A DNA stretch of 64,000 bases. Source: Myxococcus stipitatus DSM 14675 (GTDB taxonomy: Bacteria; Myxococcota; Myxococcia; Myxococcales; Myxococcaceae). The first letter of the stretch is position 1. Each line of letters opens with the position of its first letter. The stretch spans positions 2,418,001 to 2,482,000 of the forward strand of contig NC_020126.1 of the NCBI RefSeq assembly GCF_000331735.1, given 5' to 3'. The notes below the pieces were generated by a model. The model was given only the letters and a program-made list of their open reading frames with translations. It was not told the DNA's origin and did no database searches. Both the position numbers and the translations under genes were made by a program. This document shows, one piece after another, positions 17,925 through 28,048 of the stretch.

Positions 17925-19346
17925 TCAGAGCACGCGCATGAAGGCGACCAGGTCCTTCTTCTCCTGGTCACTGAGGCGGGTCTCCAACACGAGGTTGAAG
18001 AACTCGACGGTGTCCTCCAGCGTCAGGAGGCGTCCGTCGTGGAGATACGGCGGGCTCTCCTTGATGCCGCGCAGGGGGAAGGTCTTGATGGGGCCATCCG
18101 CGCCCATCATCGCCCCGTTCACCACGCGCGGCTTGTAGAAGCGCTCCGCCTTCAGGTTGTGCATCAGGTTGTCCGTGTAATACGGCGGCGTGTGGCACAC
18201 GGAGCACTGCGCCTTGCCGAAGAAGAGCGCCTGTCCGCGCGTCTCCGACTCGGTGGCCTTCTTCGGGTCCAGCTTCCCGTCGATGACGCGCAGCTTGGGC
18301 GCCGGAGGGAAGTCCAGGAGCGCCTCGAACTCCGCCATGAAGTGCACCTGGCTGCCGCGCTCCAGGATGTTGACGCCCTTCTTCGTGGCGATGACCGGGT
18401 CCCCGTCGAAGTAGGCCGCGCGCTGCTCGAACTCGGTGAAGTCCTCCACCGTCTTGAGGGCCCGCTGCGAGCCGAACAGGCGCTGGATGTTCACCCCGCG
18501 CAGGGTGGGCGTGTCGATGCGGTGACGGAACTCCTGGGGCCGGATGTCCCCCACCAGGTGGGTGGAGCCATTGGAGTGTCCGTTGACGTGGCAGTCGAAG
18601 CACGTCACGCCTCGGCTGGCGAGCTCCGAGCGGCGGTCCGACGTCTGGTTGAACTGCTGCTGCGGGAAGGGCGTGACGAGCAGCCGCAGGCCCTCCAGTT
18701 GCTTGGGATTCAGGATGCCGGTGAACAGGTCCTGATGGTTCATGAGGGTGACGACCTTGCCCTGGGACACGTCGCCCAGGTCCGGCCGCGTGGTGAGGAA
18801 GATGGGCGGCGGGAACTCCGGCAGGACATGGTCCGGCAGGTCGAAGTCCAGGTCGAAGCGTGTGAGGTCCCGCGCCTCCTGGCGCTTGATTTCATCGATG
18901 TGGAACTTGGGGAAGAGCATGCCGCCTTCCGGATGGTTCGGATGGGGCAGCGGCATGAAGCCCGCGGGGAAGAGTCCCTTCTCGCGGATGGCCTCCGGCG
19001 TCATGGTGGCCAGGCTCGCCCAGGTGACACCTTGTGGGAGCTTGACGCGCACGCCCTCCTGCACGGCTTTGCCGCGGCTCATGGTGACGCCCTGGGCCGG
19101 CCGGTTCGCCAGGTCGTAGCGTTGAGTGAGGAGCTGTTGGTGGCGGGCGGCGACCTTGGGCTTGTCGGCCTTCATCCGGGACATGACCTGGGCGAAGGGC
19201 TCCGTCTGGTCCACCGGCATGTAGCTGGTGGCGCCCCGTGCCGGCGGTGCGGGGGGCTCCTGGGCCTGGACGGCGCCTGTGTCCATCAAGAGCAGCCCCA
19301 TGACAGCGATTGCGATATGCGGACGGTCGAACAGAGACGGCTCCAT
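17925..19346 (-). CDS. Secreted di-haem cytochrome c peroxidase-like protein
   Basis: A 473-residue exported protein. The ATG at 19346 follows AAGGAG with 8 bases spacing. A signal peptide (HIAIAVMGLLLMDTGAVQA) ends near residue 28. It contains two c-type haem sites, CFDCH at about 249 and CSVCH at about 381, and C-terminal motifs typical of the CCP/MauG superfamily: KTFPLRGIKESPPYLHDGRLLTLEDTVEFFN and LSDQEKKDLVAFM. The N-terminal half (residues 30-240) is unlike bacterial cytochrome c peroxidase and may be an extra domain. The likely function is periplasmic peroxide reduction or another di-haem oxidation. The signal hints at maturation by the Ccm system. No redox partner is adjacent. Confidence 0.8.
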   Translation of the reverse strand: MEPSLFDRPHIAIAVMGLLLMDTGAVQAQEPPAPPARGATSYMPVDQTEPFAQVMSRMKADKPKVAARHQQLLTQRYDLANRPAQGVTMSRGKAVQEGVRVKLPQGVTWASLATMTPEAIREKGLFPAGFMPLPHPNHPEGGMLFPKFHIDEIKRQEARDLTRFDLDFDLPDHVLPEFPPPIFLTTRPDLGDVSQGKVVTLMNHQDLFTGILNPKQLEGLRLLVTPFPQQQFNQTSDRRSELASRGVTCFDCHVNGHSNGSTHLVGDIRPQEFRHRIDTPTLRGVNIQRLFGSQRALKTVEDFTEFEQRAAYFDGDPVIATKKGVNILERGSQVHFMAEFEALLDFPPAPKLRVIDGKLDPKKATESETRGQALFFGKAQCSVCHTPPYYTDNLMHNLKAERFYKPRVVNGAMMGADGPIKTFPLRGIKESPPYLHDGRLLTLEDTVEFFNLVLETRLSDQEKKDLVAFMRVL

Positions 19347-19536
19347 GTGTGCGCTCCTTCTGTCTGACTTCATGCAGACTGAGGCCCTGTCGTCCGGCCA
19401 AGCTATTCGATTCGAATTCGCACCCATCCGCACATCGCCGCGAACCGTTGGCCAGTTCATACGAGGCCCCGGGTGGGCGTCGGAGGCCTCCCCGGGACGT
19501 TGACCTGTCCACGAAACGAGCTCGAGCGGGGCGCGC

Positions 19537-19980
19537 TCACCCTCCGGCGGGGGCCCCCTGGGAGGTGGGCAGGGGCGGCACGTGTGTGGGTTTGCCGTGA
19601 GCGTCGAGCGCGACGAGCACGAAGCGCCCCCGCGTCGCGAGCTGCCGGTCTCCGGTGAGGAGGTCCTCCGCGAAGAGGTCCACCTCCACCGTCATGGAGG
19701 TGCGCCCCGTGGAGATGATGCGGGTGACGAGCTCCACGAGCTGCCCTTCGCGCACGGGCACATGGAAGTCGACGCGCTCGCTGCTCGCGGTGACCACCGT
19801 CCTGCGGGCATAGCGGGACGCCACGATGAAGGCGGCCTTGTCCATGAGGGCCAAGGCCTGGCCACCGAAGAGGGTGCCGTAGTGGTTGGTCTGCTCCGGG
19901 AAGACCATCTCGATGAGGCGGGCTTCGGTGATGAGTCCGGGGGCGATTCGCTGGGGAGAGGTCTCGGACTCGGAGGTCAT
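19537..19980 (-). CDS. Hotdog-fold acyl-CoA thioesterase
   Basis: A 147-residue single-hotdog thioesterase of the YciA/BFIT type: [56 protein letters not shown]. The NHYGTLFGG segment, with its Asn and Gly, is the usual active-site loop. It hydrolyses an acyl-CoA to free acid and CoA. It is the last gene of the riboswitch-led operon, 25 bases after the small unknown gene, so it may act on a pathway acyl-CoA or release CoA trapped in dead-end intermediates. Start chosen at the Met before [10 protein letters not shown]; longer in-frame starts overlap the preceding gene. Confidence 0.82.
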   Translation of the reverse strand: MTSESETSPQRIAPGLITEARLIEMVFPEQTNHYGTLFGGQALALMDKAAFIVASRYARRTVVTASSERVDFHVPVREGQLVELVTRIISTGRTSMTVEVDLFAEDLLTGDRQLATRGRFVLVALDAHGKPTHVPPLPTSQGAPAGG

Positions 19981-20005
19981 GTGCGGTCTCGTGGGTGGGA
20001 GGGAT

Positions 20006-20329
20006 TCAAGGGGAGGCCATCTCTCGAGGCCCGTCCCGCGCGATGAGCTCGAGCAGGTCGGGCCGCACGCCGACGAGCAGGCGCCGCTCGTCCCAGCTCC
20101 AGACGCCGTCCGTCGGAGAGGGGGCCGCGCCGCCGAAGGTGGGGAGCTCCGTCCAGGGCAGGTCGGCGAGCAGGGCGCCGTGGCGCTGGAGGACCTCCGC
20201 CAGCGCATCGAGCGAGGACAGGGGGCCCGTCTCGGACACACCTTCGGCGCTCGTGACGCGGTAGCTCCACGCGCGAGGCTGGGCCTCCGGGTCGTCCGGG
20301 CCCAGGAAGATGTGCAGGGCCTTCGTCAT
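20006..20329 (-). CDS. Small protein of unknown function in the riboswitch operon
   Basis: A 107-residue protein, unrecognised. The ATG at 20329 is chosen because AAGGAG lies 6-7 bases upstream; an ATG at 20344 overlaps the thiolase stop (ATGA). It begins [29 protein letters not shown] and has a regular alpha/beta pattern with four tryptophans, but no cysteines, signal or membrane segment. It lies 11 bases after the thiolase gene and 25 before the thioesterase gene, so it is co-transcribed with the catabolic enzymes. Its conservation in related operons would be the first clue to its role. Confidence 0.65.
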   Translation of the reverse strand: MTKALHIFLGPDDPEAQPRAWSYRVTSAEGVSETGPLSSLDALAEVLQRHGALLADLPWTELPTFGGAAPSPTDGVWSWDERRLLVGVRPDLLELIARDGPREMASP

Positions 20330-20340
20330 GGGCAGCTCCT

Positions 20341-21543
20341 TCATGAGTCGCGCTCCACGGTCATCGCGAGCCCCTGGCCCACGCCCACACACAAGGTCGC
20401 GAGTCCCCGCCGCGCGCCCTGTCGCTTCAGGGCATGCACCAGCGTGGTGAGGATGCGCGCGCCGCTGGAGCCCAGCGGGTGGCCCAGGGCAATGCCTCCG
20501 CCATTCACGTTGACGCGCTCCGGAGGCAGCTCCAGGTCTCGCAGACAGGCCAGCGCCTGTGCGGCGAAGGCCTCGTTGAGCTCCACCAGGTCCACGGAGT
20601 CCAGGCTCCAGCCCGCGCGCGCCAGGGCCTTGCGGGTGGCGGGCACGGGACCCACGCCCATGTAGCGCGGGTCCACGCCCACGCTCGCGCTGCTCACGTA
20701 GCGGGCCAGGGCTCGGGCTCCCGTGTCGCGCAGCGCCTTCTCGCTCATCAGCAGCACCGCGGAGGCGCCGTCGTTGAGGGTGGAGGAGTTTCCCGCCGTC
20801 ACGCTCCCGCCGGATTGGAACGCGGGCTTCAGCGCGGACAGCTTCTCCAGGGACGTGTCCGCGCGGGGGCCTTCGTCGACCTCCACGCGCACGAGGGCTC
20901 CCTTCGGCGGCGTGACTTCCACCGCGACCAGCTCATCCAGGAAGGCGCCCGTCGCCTGGGCCGCCACCGCCTTGCGATGGGAGGCGAGCGCGAAGCCATC
21001 CTGCGCTTCGCGGGGGATGCCCCACTTGCGCGCGACGTTCTCCGCCGTCTCCCCCATCTGCTCCAGCGGGAACAGTTGGGCGAGGCGGGGATTGGGATAG
21101 CGCCAGCCCAGCGCCGTGTCCCACGCCTCGCACTTGCCGGAGGGGAAGCCCTCCTCGGGCTTGGGCATGGACCAGGGGGCGCGCGTCATGGACTCGACGC
21201 CGCCCGCGAGCACGATGTCCGCGTCGCCCAGCTGAATCATGCGGCAGCCCTGGATGACGGCCTCCAGGCCGCTGGCGCACAGCCGGTTGACGGTGACACC
21301 GGGCACGGTGGGGGGAAGTCCCCCGAGCAGCAGCGCCATGCGCGCCACGTTGCGGTTGTCCTCGCCCGCCTGATTGGCGCAGCCGAGGAACACCTCGTCC
21401 ACGAGGGCGCCCTCCACGTTGTTGCGCTGGAGGACGGCGCGCAGGACCTGCGCGGCCAGGTCATCGGGCCGGACGCTCTTGAGGGCGCCTCGGAACCTGC
21501 CGATGGGAGTGCGGACCGCGTCGACGATGAAGGCCTCGGCCAT
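20341..21543 (-). CDS. pcaF: 3-oxoadipyl-CoA thiolase-like acetyl-CoA acyltransferase
   Basis: A 400-residue thiolase, the length of PcaF. It carries the PcaF-type signature [17 protein letters not shown] (residues 54-70), the nucleophile C89 in [12 protein letters not shown]355 in [14 protein letters not shown], and the second cysteine C385 in [10 protein letters not shown]. PcaF cleaves 3-oxoadipyl-CoA with CoA to succinyl-CoA and acetyl-CoA. The pairing with CatI/CatJ-like CoA-transferase genes 22 bases upstream strongly supports 3-oxoadipate as the substrate rather than acetoacetate. No other genes for aromatic ring cleavage (pcaGH, pcaB, pcaC, catABC) are nearby, so the 3-oxoadipate must come from elsewhere, probably from the amino-group chemistry of the same operon. 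Confidence 0.85.
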   Translation of the reverse strand: MAEAFIVDAVRTPIGRFRGALKSVRPDDLAAQVLRAVLQRNNVEGALVDEVFLGCANQAGEDNRNVARMALLLGGLPPTVPGVTVNRLCASGLEAVIQGCRMIQLGDADIVLAGGVESMTRAPWSMPKPEEGFPSGKCEAWDTALGWRYPNPRLAQLFPLEQMGETAENVARKWGIPREAQDGFALASHRKAVAAQATGAFLDELVAVEVTPPKGALVRVEVDEGPRADTSLEKLSALKPAFQSGGSVTAGNSSTLNDGASAVLLMSEKALRDTGARALARYVSSASVGVDPRYMGVGPVPATRKALARAGWSLDSVDLVELNEAFAAQALACLRDLELPPERVNVNGGGIALGHPLGSSGARILTTLVHALKRQGARRGLATLCVGVGQGLAMTVERDS

Positions 21544-21565
21544 GGAGTCTCCGTGAGTGTGTCGG

Positions 21566-22339
21566 CTAGAGGTAGAGGCGCTTGGGGTCGAGCTTCTCGC
21601 GCAGCAGTCGCAGCACGGAGGCATCGGGCTCGGGGGCGGCGCGCAGCGTCGGGGCGATGCGCAGGGACCAGCCGCAGGCCTGCTGGACCTGCTCGGGCGT
21701 GACGCCGGGGTACACCTCCGCGAGCACGGCTTCGCCCGTGGTGTCGAAGTCGAGCACCCCCAGGTCGGTGATGATGCGCGTGGGCCCGCCGCCCGGCATG
21801 CCCAGCTCCTGGCGAGACCTGCCGTTCACCCGGTGCCCTGGGCTGGTGACGAAGTCACACGTCTCCACGAAGGTGCGCTTGCTCATGCGCATGACGATGA
21901 GCAGCCGCCGCGCGTGGACCGCGATTTCGCACGCGCCGCCGCTGCCCGGCAGGCGAATCCTGGGGTTCGCGTAGTCGCCGATGACGGTGGTGTTGATGTT
22001 CCCCCACCGGTCCACCTGGGCGCCGCCCAGGAAGCCCACCTCGATGAGCCCTCGCTGGAGCATGCACTGGAAGATGTCCGCCTGCCCCACCACGGCCAGC
22101 GAGTCCGTCACCAGCGACGGGTCGCCGATGGACACGGGCAGCCGCTCCGGGATGGCTCCCACGGCGCCGGACTCGTAGATCATGAACAGGCGCGGTGCGT
22201 GCGTTGCTCGCGCCAGGTTGCACGCGAGGTTGGGCAGGCCGATGCCCACGAAGGTGACATCTCCATCCCGCAGCTCCTGCGCGGCGCGGTGGGCCATGCG
22301 CTCGGAGGCGGTAGGGCCCGTCAGCGTCTCAGTAGCCAT
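21566..22339 (-). CDS. catJ: 3-oxoadipate CoA-transferase-like subunit B (CatJ type)
   Basis: A 257-residue class I CoA-transferase beta subunit. The ESG motif with the catalytic glutamate (E56, IYESGAVGA) is present, as are the CatJ-type segments [42 protein letters not shown] and GWSLRIAP. With its partner it moves CoA from succinyl-CoA to an oxo-dicarboxylate. The sequence recalls CatIJ of Pseudomonas knackmussii (3-oxoadipate) more than PcaIJ or glutaconate CoA-transferase; that comparison is from memory. Its start overlaps the end of the subunit A gene by 11 bases, implying translational coupling and equal amounts. Confidence 0.83.
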   Translation of the reverse strand: MATETLTGPTASERMAHRAAQELRDGDVTFVGIGLPNLACNLARATHAPRLFMIYESGAVGAIPERLPVSIGDPSLVTDSLAVVGQADIFQCMLQRGLIEVGFLGGAQVDRWGNINTTVIGDYANPRIRLPGSGGACEIAVHARRLLIVMRMSKRTFVETCDFVTSPGHRVNGRSRQELGMPGGGPTRIITDLGVLDFDTTGEAVLAEVYPGVTPEQVQQACGWSLRIAPTLRAAPEPDASVLRLLREKLDPKRLYL

Positions 22340-23237
22340 AGTCCACCCCCGCGCAGACGCGCGCCTTCGCGCGGAGCTTGTCGAGCAGCCCGGTCTCCAG
22401 CCGCGACAGGTAGCCCTGCCGGTCCTTCACGCCGTAGACGAACTCCTCCAGCCAGGCGCGGTAGGTCTCCGGCTGGCGGGAGATGTCCTCCCACTTCACG
22501 TAGAAGTCGTTGTCCCGGTCGTGGAAGCCCTGCACGAAGCTGGGGTGGCAGCCCCAGGGCTCGTGCACCACGTGGCTGACGATGATGCCGGGCACCAGCG
22601 TGCGGTTGGGGTCCTCGCGGATGAGCTCGGTCGGGACGATCTCCTCGGCGACGACCACCACCTTGCGCGCGGCGAAGGCCACCTCCTTCTGCGAGCCGAG
22701 CAGCCCCCACACCTGCGCGTTGCCTTCGGCGTCCGCGCGCTGGCAGTGGATGATGGCCACGTCCGGATGGAGCGCGGGCACGGTGGCCAGCTCCCGCCCC
22801 GTGTACGGACAGCGCACCGTCTTGATGGAGGGATTCACCCGGGCGATGTCTCCGCCCTGGTAGTTGCTCAGCGGCCAGAACGGCAGCCCCGCGCTCGCGG
22901 CGAGCAGCCGCGACAGCAGGCCGAAGTGGGAGTACTCCTCCAGCTCCAGCCGCTCGGAGGAGGACGCCTCGCTGCGCCGCCGCAGCGCGTGGAGGCTGCC
23001 CACGCCGGGGTTGCCCGCCCAGCTGAAGACGAGCTTGCGCACCGCGCCCGCCTCGATGAGCTGGTCATAGACGAGGTCCGGGGTGAGGCGGATGGCCGTC
23101 AGGCCCTTGATGCCCTGGCGGATGATTTCGTGTCCGGCCGCGAAGCAGATGAGGTGGGTGAAGCCATCAATCACGAGCGAGCTGCCGTGCTTCACGCTCG
23201 CGGAGATGGCCTCTCGCATCGAACAGAGCTTGTTCAT
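22329..23237 (-). CDS. catI: 3-oxoadipate CoA-transferase-like subunit A (CatI type)
   Basis: A 302-residue class I CoA-transferase alpha subunit, close in length to CatI. Typical segments are SLVIDGFTHL, AAGHEIIRQGIKGLTAIRLTPDLVYDQLIEAG, KLVFSWAGNPGVGSLHALR, DVAIIHCQRADAEGNAQVWG and the ERDNxFYxxWE-like HDRDNDFYVKWEDI near the C-terminus. It binds the CoA-acceptor acid together with the CatJ-like subunit. It is 18 bases downstream of the second aminotransferase gene and overlaps the CatJ-like gene. The gene pair forms the fourth and fifth cistrons of the riboswitch operon. A glutaconate CoA-transferase activity is the main alternative. Confidence 0.83.
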   Translation of the reverse strand: MNKLCSMREAISASVKHGSSLVIDGFTHLICFAAGHEIIRQGIKGLTAIRLTPDLVYDQLIEAGAVRKLVFSWAGNPGVGSLHALRRRSEASSSERLELEEYSHFGLLSRLLAASAGLPFWPLSNYQGGDIARVNPSIKTVRCPYTGRELATVPALHPDVAIIHCQRADAEGNAQVWGLLGSQKEVAFAARKVVVVAEEIVPTELIREDPNRTLVPGIIVSHVVHEPWGCHPSFVQGFHDRDNDFYVKWEDISRQPETYRAWLEEFVYGVKDRQGYLSRLETGLLDKLRAKARVCAGVDYGY

Positions 23238-23255
23238 GGGGCGCCTCGTGGGGTG

Positions 23256-24628
<1,373 letters not shown>

Positions 24629-24632
<4 letters not shown>

Positions 24633-26191
24633 GAGGCCATCCGTGTCTGCGCCTGCTCGCGCATGAATTGGGAGACGTAGTAGGGGCCGCAGCCGCCCTT
24701 GCCGGACGCGCCGCTGGACTTCCAACCGCAGAACGACTGCACGCCGGGCCAGGCGCCCGTCGTCGCGCCCGTGCGGCGGTTGGCGTAGAGGACGCCGGCT
24801 TCGGCTTCCGCCATGAAGCGCTCCACGTCGGCGGCGCTGCGGCTGAAGATGCCGGCCGTCAGGCCGTAGTCGCAGTCGTTGGCCAGCCGCAGCGCTTCAT
24901 CCAGCGTGCGGAAGCTCGTCACGCCGACGAAGGGGAGGAACAACTCCTCGCGCATCAGCCGGTGCCCATGCGACAGCGCCACCACGGTGGGCGCGACGAA
25001 GTGCCCTCGGGCGAGGGCTCCCTCCAGGAACAGGCGCTCGCCGCCCGCGATGATGGCGCCGTCCTGGCGCACTTCGTCCATCGCGCGCTCGAAGCGCTGG
25101 ACGGCCGCGGCGTTGATGACCGGGCCGGTGAACACCGACGCGAGCGATGGGTCCCCCACCCGGGCCTCCAGCGCCTTGCGCGCCAGGCCGTCGGTGAAGG
25201 CGTTCAGCAGCGACTCGTGGACGTAGATGCGAGACAGCGCGCTGCACTTCTGGCCGGACAGTCCGAAGGCGGAGCGGAAGCAGCCCTCGATGGCGGCGTC
25301 CAGGTCCGCGTCGCGGCAGACGATGGCCGGGTTCTTTCCACCCAGCTCGAGGAAGCACGGTCGCACCCGGCCGGTGGACATCGTCCGGTGCAGGGCCATG
25401 CCCACCGCCTTGCTGCCGGTGAACGAGACGCCGTCGATGCCCGGGTGGCGCACCAGCGCGGCGCCCAGCGACTCGCCCTCGCCATGCACCACCTGGAAGA
25501 CGCCGGGAGGCAGGCCCGCATCCGCGAGCGCGTGGTAGAGCCCCTCCGCGCACCACGGTGTCTCCTCGCTGGGCTTGAGGATGACGGCGTTGCCCCCGAG
25601 CAGCGCGCCCGCGCTCATCCCCGCGGCGAGCGCCAGCGGGAAGTTGAAGGGCGAGATGACGGCGAACACGCCATAGGGGCGCAGCACGCTGAGCGTGTCC
25701 TCGTGCGGAGACAGCCGCGCCATGGGGCGGCGGAAGCCGTCGGCCTCCTCGAGCTGCCGGGCGTAGTAGCGCAGCAGGTCCGCGGACTCCTCCACGTCGC
25801 CCAGGGACTCCAGCCGGCTCTTGCCCACCTCCAGCGTCATCCGCGCGGAGAGCTCCAGCCTCCGCTCCGAAATCAGGTCCGCGGCCCTGAGGAGGATGCG
25901 CACCCGCTCCGCCCAGGGGGTGGCGCCCCAGGCGCGCTGGGCTTCGCGCGCCACGTGCACCACGCGGTCGAGCTCCGAGACGGGCGTGCGGTGGAAGGAC
26001 GCGAGCAGCTCGTCGGGGTTGGCCGGGTTGCGGCTCTCCAGCAGGTCTCCGCTGCGGTACGCCGCGCCGGCAATCCATGACGGGAGCTGTGCACCCAGCT
26101 GGCCTCGGACGGCGCCGAGCGCCTCGTCGAACCGGGCGTGCAGCTGGGACAGGTCCGCCTCCAACACCGAATAGGTGATGCGAAAGCTCAT
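24629..26191 (-). CDS. NAD(P)-dependent aldehyde dehydrogenase (glutamate-semialdehyde dehydrogenase-like)
   Basis: A 520-residue aldehyde dehydrogenase. The catalytic cysteine is C316 (LSGQKCSALSRIYV) and the general base E282 (FLELGGKNPAIV). Cofactor motifs are SPFNFPLALA and SFTGSKAVG. The C-terminus, TTGAWPGVQSFCGWKSSGASGK...YYVSQFMREQ, is the hallmark of the RocA/P5C dehydrogenase branch, which oxidises amino-semialdehydes. It therefore suits an amino-aldehyde made by one of the flanking aminotransferases. Both ends overlap neighbours by ATGA (26191 and 24632), tying the three proteins together. A much longer in-frame upstream extension overlaps the first aminotransferase antiphase and is not real. 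Confidence 0.86.
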
Positions 26192-27552
26192 GACTCCTCC
26201 TGGAAGAACTGGCGGATGCCGCGCGAGAGGGTGTCGACCAACTCGTCGACCTCCGCCTCGGTGATGATGAGAGGCGGGCCCAGCATCAGCAGGTCGCCGT
26301 GAACGCCATCCGCGTGGCCGGTGTTGGACCAGAGCACCAGGCCGCGCTCGAGCAGCTTCGCCAGCAGGCGCTCCACGACCTTGCGCGCGCGTGGGAAGGG
26401 GCGGCGGCTGGGCGTGTCCTCCACGAGCTCCACGCCCGCGAGCAGCCCCACGCCCTGCACCGAGCCCACGAAGGGCAGCGGCGAGAGCACCTCGCGCAGC
26501 TTGCGTTGGAAGTGCGCGCCCACGCTCGCGGCGTGGGAGACCAGGTCGTAGCGCTCGAAGTAGTCGAGCACGGCCAGCCCCGCCGCCGTCATCGCGGGGG
26601 CCTGGAGATAGGTCTGCGCGTGCATGAAGCCACCGGAGCCCTGGCGCATCTCCTCCACGTGCGCCTGCTTCACGAGCAGCGCGCTCAAGGGCGCGTAGCC
26701 TCCGCTGATGCCCTTGCCGAGCACGAGCAGGTCGGGCTGGAAGTCGAACAGCTCGCTGGCGAAGAAGCGCCCGGTGCGTCCGCAGCCGCACATCACCTCG
26801 TCGGCGATGGTGAGGATGCCGTACTCCCGGCACAGCGCGCTCACGCGCTCGAAGTAGCCCGGAGGTGGAGGAGAGGCGCCCGCGGACGAGCCGATGACGG
26901 GCTCGGCGATGAAGGCGGCGATGGTGTCCGGGCCTTCGCGCCGGAGGGTCTCCTCCAGCAGCCGCGCGTAGTGCTCCGCGCCGTCGCGTGCGTAGTCCTC
27001 CAGACCGGAGCGGTACGGGTACGGCGCGGGCGTGGTGATGACCTCCGACAGCAGCGGACCGAAGAACGTCTTGTAGTGAGGCCGCCCGGAGAGGGAGAGC
27101 GCGTAGAGCGTGTTGCCGTGGTAGCCGGGCACCCGCGCGATGACCTTGGTGCGCTGGGGCTGTCCTCGCTCCACCCAGAGCTGTCGGGCGAACTTCACCG
27201 CGGCTTCGACGGCCTCGGAGCCCGAGCCGAGGAACGCGGCGCGGTCGAGCCCCGGGGGCGCCAGCGCGCACAGGCGCGAGGCGAGTGCCTCCGTCACCTC
27301 GGTGGTGAAGTGGGTGCCATTGACGTACGCGACGCGGAGCAGCTGCTCGTGGATGCGGTCCACCACCTCGCGGTTGCCGTGGCCGACGCTGGCCACCAGC
27401 GCGCCCGCGGAGGCGTCCAGGTAGCGCTTGCCGCGCGCGTCGAAGAGGTGGATGCCCTGCCCGTGGGTGATGACGGGGAAGTCGCGCGCCAGGTTGCGCA
27501 GGAGCACGTTCCCCTGGGGATAGCGAACCGTCTGTCTTCCGTCGTCCCGCAT
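26188..27552 (-). CDS. Class III PLP aminotransferase A, first gene of riboswitch operon
   Basis: A 454-residue class III aminotransferase (adenosylmethionine-8-amino-7-oxononanoate/omega-amino acid-pyruvate aminotransferase branch). Motifs: YLDASAGALVASVGHGNREVV, FLGSGSEAVEAAVKFAR, IADEVMCGCGRTGRFF, and the PLP lysine K280 in LVLGKGISGGYAPLSALL. The start ATG at 27552 has GGAGGA 6 bases upstream; longer in-frame starts lie in the leader RNA. It is the first of eight genes behind the cobalamin riboswitch and differs strongly from aminotransferase B. The operon thus carries two different deamination specificities, as needed for a diamino acid. Biotin synthesis is an alternative role for this branch but no bio genes are present. 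Confidence 0.85.
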   Translation of the reverse strand: MRDDGRQTVRYPQGNVLLRNLARDFPVITHGQGIHLFDARGKRYLDASAGALVASVGHGNREVVDRIHEQLLRVAYVNGTHFTTEVTEALASRLCALAPPGLDRAAFLGSGSEAVEAAVKFARQLWVERGQPQRTKVIARVPGYHGNTLYALSLSGRPHYKTFFGPLLSEVITTPAPYPYRSGLEDYARDGAEHYARLLEETLRREGPDTIAAFIAEPVIGSSAGASPPPPGYFERVSALCREYGILTIADEVMCGCGRTGRFFASELFDFQPDLLVLGKGISGGYAPLSALLVKQAHVEEMRQGSGGFMHAQTYLQAPAMTAAGLAVLDYFERYDLVSHAASVGAHFQRKLREVLSPLPFVGSVQGVGLLAGVELVEDTPSRRPFPRARKVVERLLAKLLERGLVLWSNTGHADGVHGDLLMLGPPLIITEAEVDELVDTLSRGIRQFFQEES

Positions 27553-27572
27553 CCGTCTTCCTCCACGCAGCG

Positions 27573-27592
27573 CGGGCGACCGAGGTCGCCCG
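27573..27592 (-). promoter_or_regulatory. Hairpin just upstream of the operon's ribosome site
   Basis: Perfect 8-bp stem CGGGCGAC/GTCGCCCG with a 4-base loop, ending about 10 bases before the GGAGGA of aminotransferase A. It sits between riboswitch and start codon and may be part of the expression platform. A second hairpin (CCGTGG/CCACGG, 27803-27821) directly follows the aptamer. Confidence 0.4.
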
Positions 27593-27830
27593 ACAGGGCT
27601 CCCGCGTGGAAGAAGGGCGTCACGATGCGCGCGAAGGCACACCAGGCTCGGGGAGAGCCCACGGACCGACCTTCGCCCCCACGGGCGACTGAAGACGTGC
27701 GGGGTGAAGGGTCGGAAAAGTCGAGGCGCGCGAGGACTCGCGATGAAGTCCAGGCCCGCTCGAACCTTCCGGCCGTCCCACGCGGCTCCAGGTCGAAACC
27801 GTCCGTGGATTTCTCCCACGGGCGGATGCG

Positions 27831-28012
27831 GGCAGGTCTTCGGACTCGTGAGCGCTTCGGCTTGACGCCGGCTTCCTACTTCTCGTCGCTTCCCAGTTCC
27901 GAGGAACCAGTGCGGATGACGAGGTTCGTTCTCACTTACCGCTGCGGGGCAGTCCCGGAATCAAACCGGGTTCCCTATTAAGCCTGGACGGTGAGGTCCA
28001 AGCACCAGCATG
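27831..28012 (-). ncRNA. Cobalamin riboswitch (AdoCbl-type aptamer)
   Basis: Read on the minus strand this is a textbook cobalamin aptamer. From the 5' side it has a GGTGC-type start (GGTGCTTGGACC) paired as P1/P2, then AATAGGGAA. Next comes the core GGGACTGCCCCGC followed by AGCGGTAAGTG, then several variable stems. The 3' end is AGTCCGAAGACCTGCC (rc of 27831-27846). These are the B12-box elements that define the class, and their order and spacing are normal. AdoCbl binding normally shuts off expression of the downstream genes. A 278-base leader separates the aptamer from the first aminotransferase gene. The controlled genes are neither B12 synthesis, B12 transport, metE nor nrd, which is unusual. 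Confidence 0.93.
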
Positions 28013-28019
28013 GCGCGGT

Positions 28020-28048
28020 TTGTACAGGCGGCCTCTTCGAGGTGTCAA
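28020..28048 (-). promoter_or_regulatory. Sigma-70-type promoter of the riboswitch operon
   Basis: Minus-strand TTGACA (28048-28043), a 17-base spacer and GTACAA (28025-28020). Transcription would start near 28013, exactly where the aptamer begins. The -35 overlaps the stop codon of the tautomerase gene, and the spacer contains CCTCGAAGAGG, a short palindrome that could bind a regulator. Confidence 0.65.

Noticed and set aside
20341..23237. Aromatic (protocatechuate/catechol) degradation cluster
   Set aside because: Thiolase and CoA-transferase fit, but no ring-cleavage or cycloisomerase gene is in the window; the linked genes are aminotransferases.
26192..27271. N-terminal extension of the aldehyde dehydrogenase frame
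   Set aside because: It overlaps the first aminotransferase in another frame and translates to Arg/Gly-rich sequence; the true start at 26191 has an ATGA coupling.
26299..27981. Plus-strand open frame across the aminotransferase and riboswitch
   Set aside because: Antisense shadow; crosses the conserved riboswitch and has no protein-like motifs.
27831..28012. tRNA-like structure
   Set aside because: It has stems but no CCA end, anticodon arm or T-loop consensus; the B12-box motifs identify a cobalamin riboswitch.
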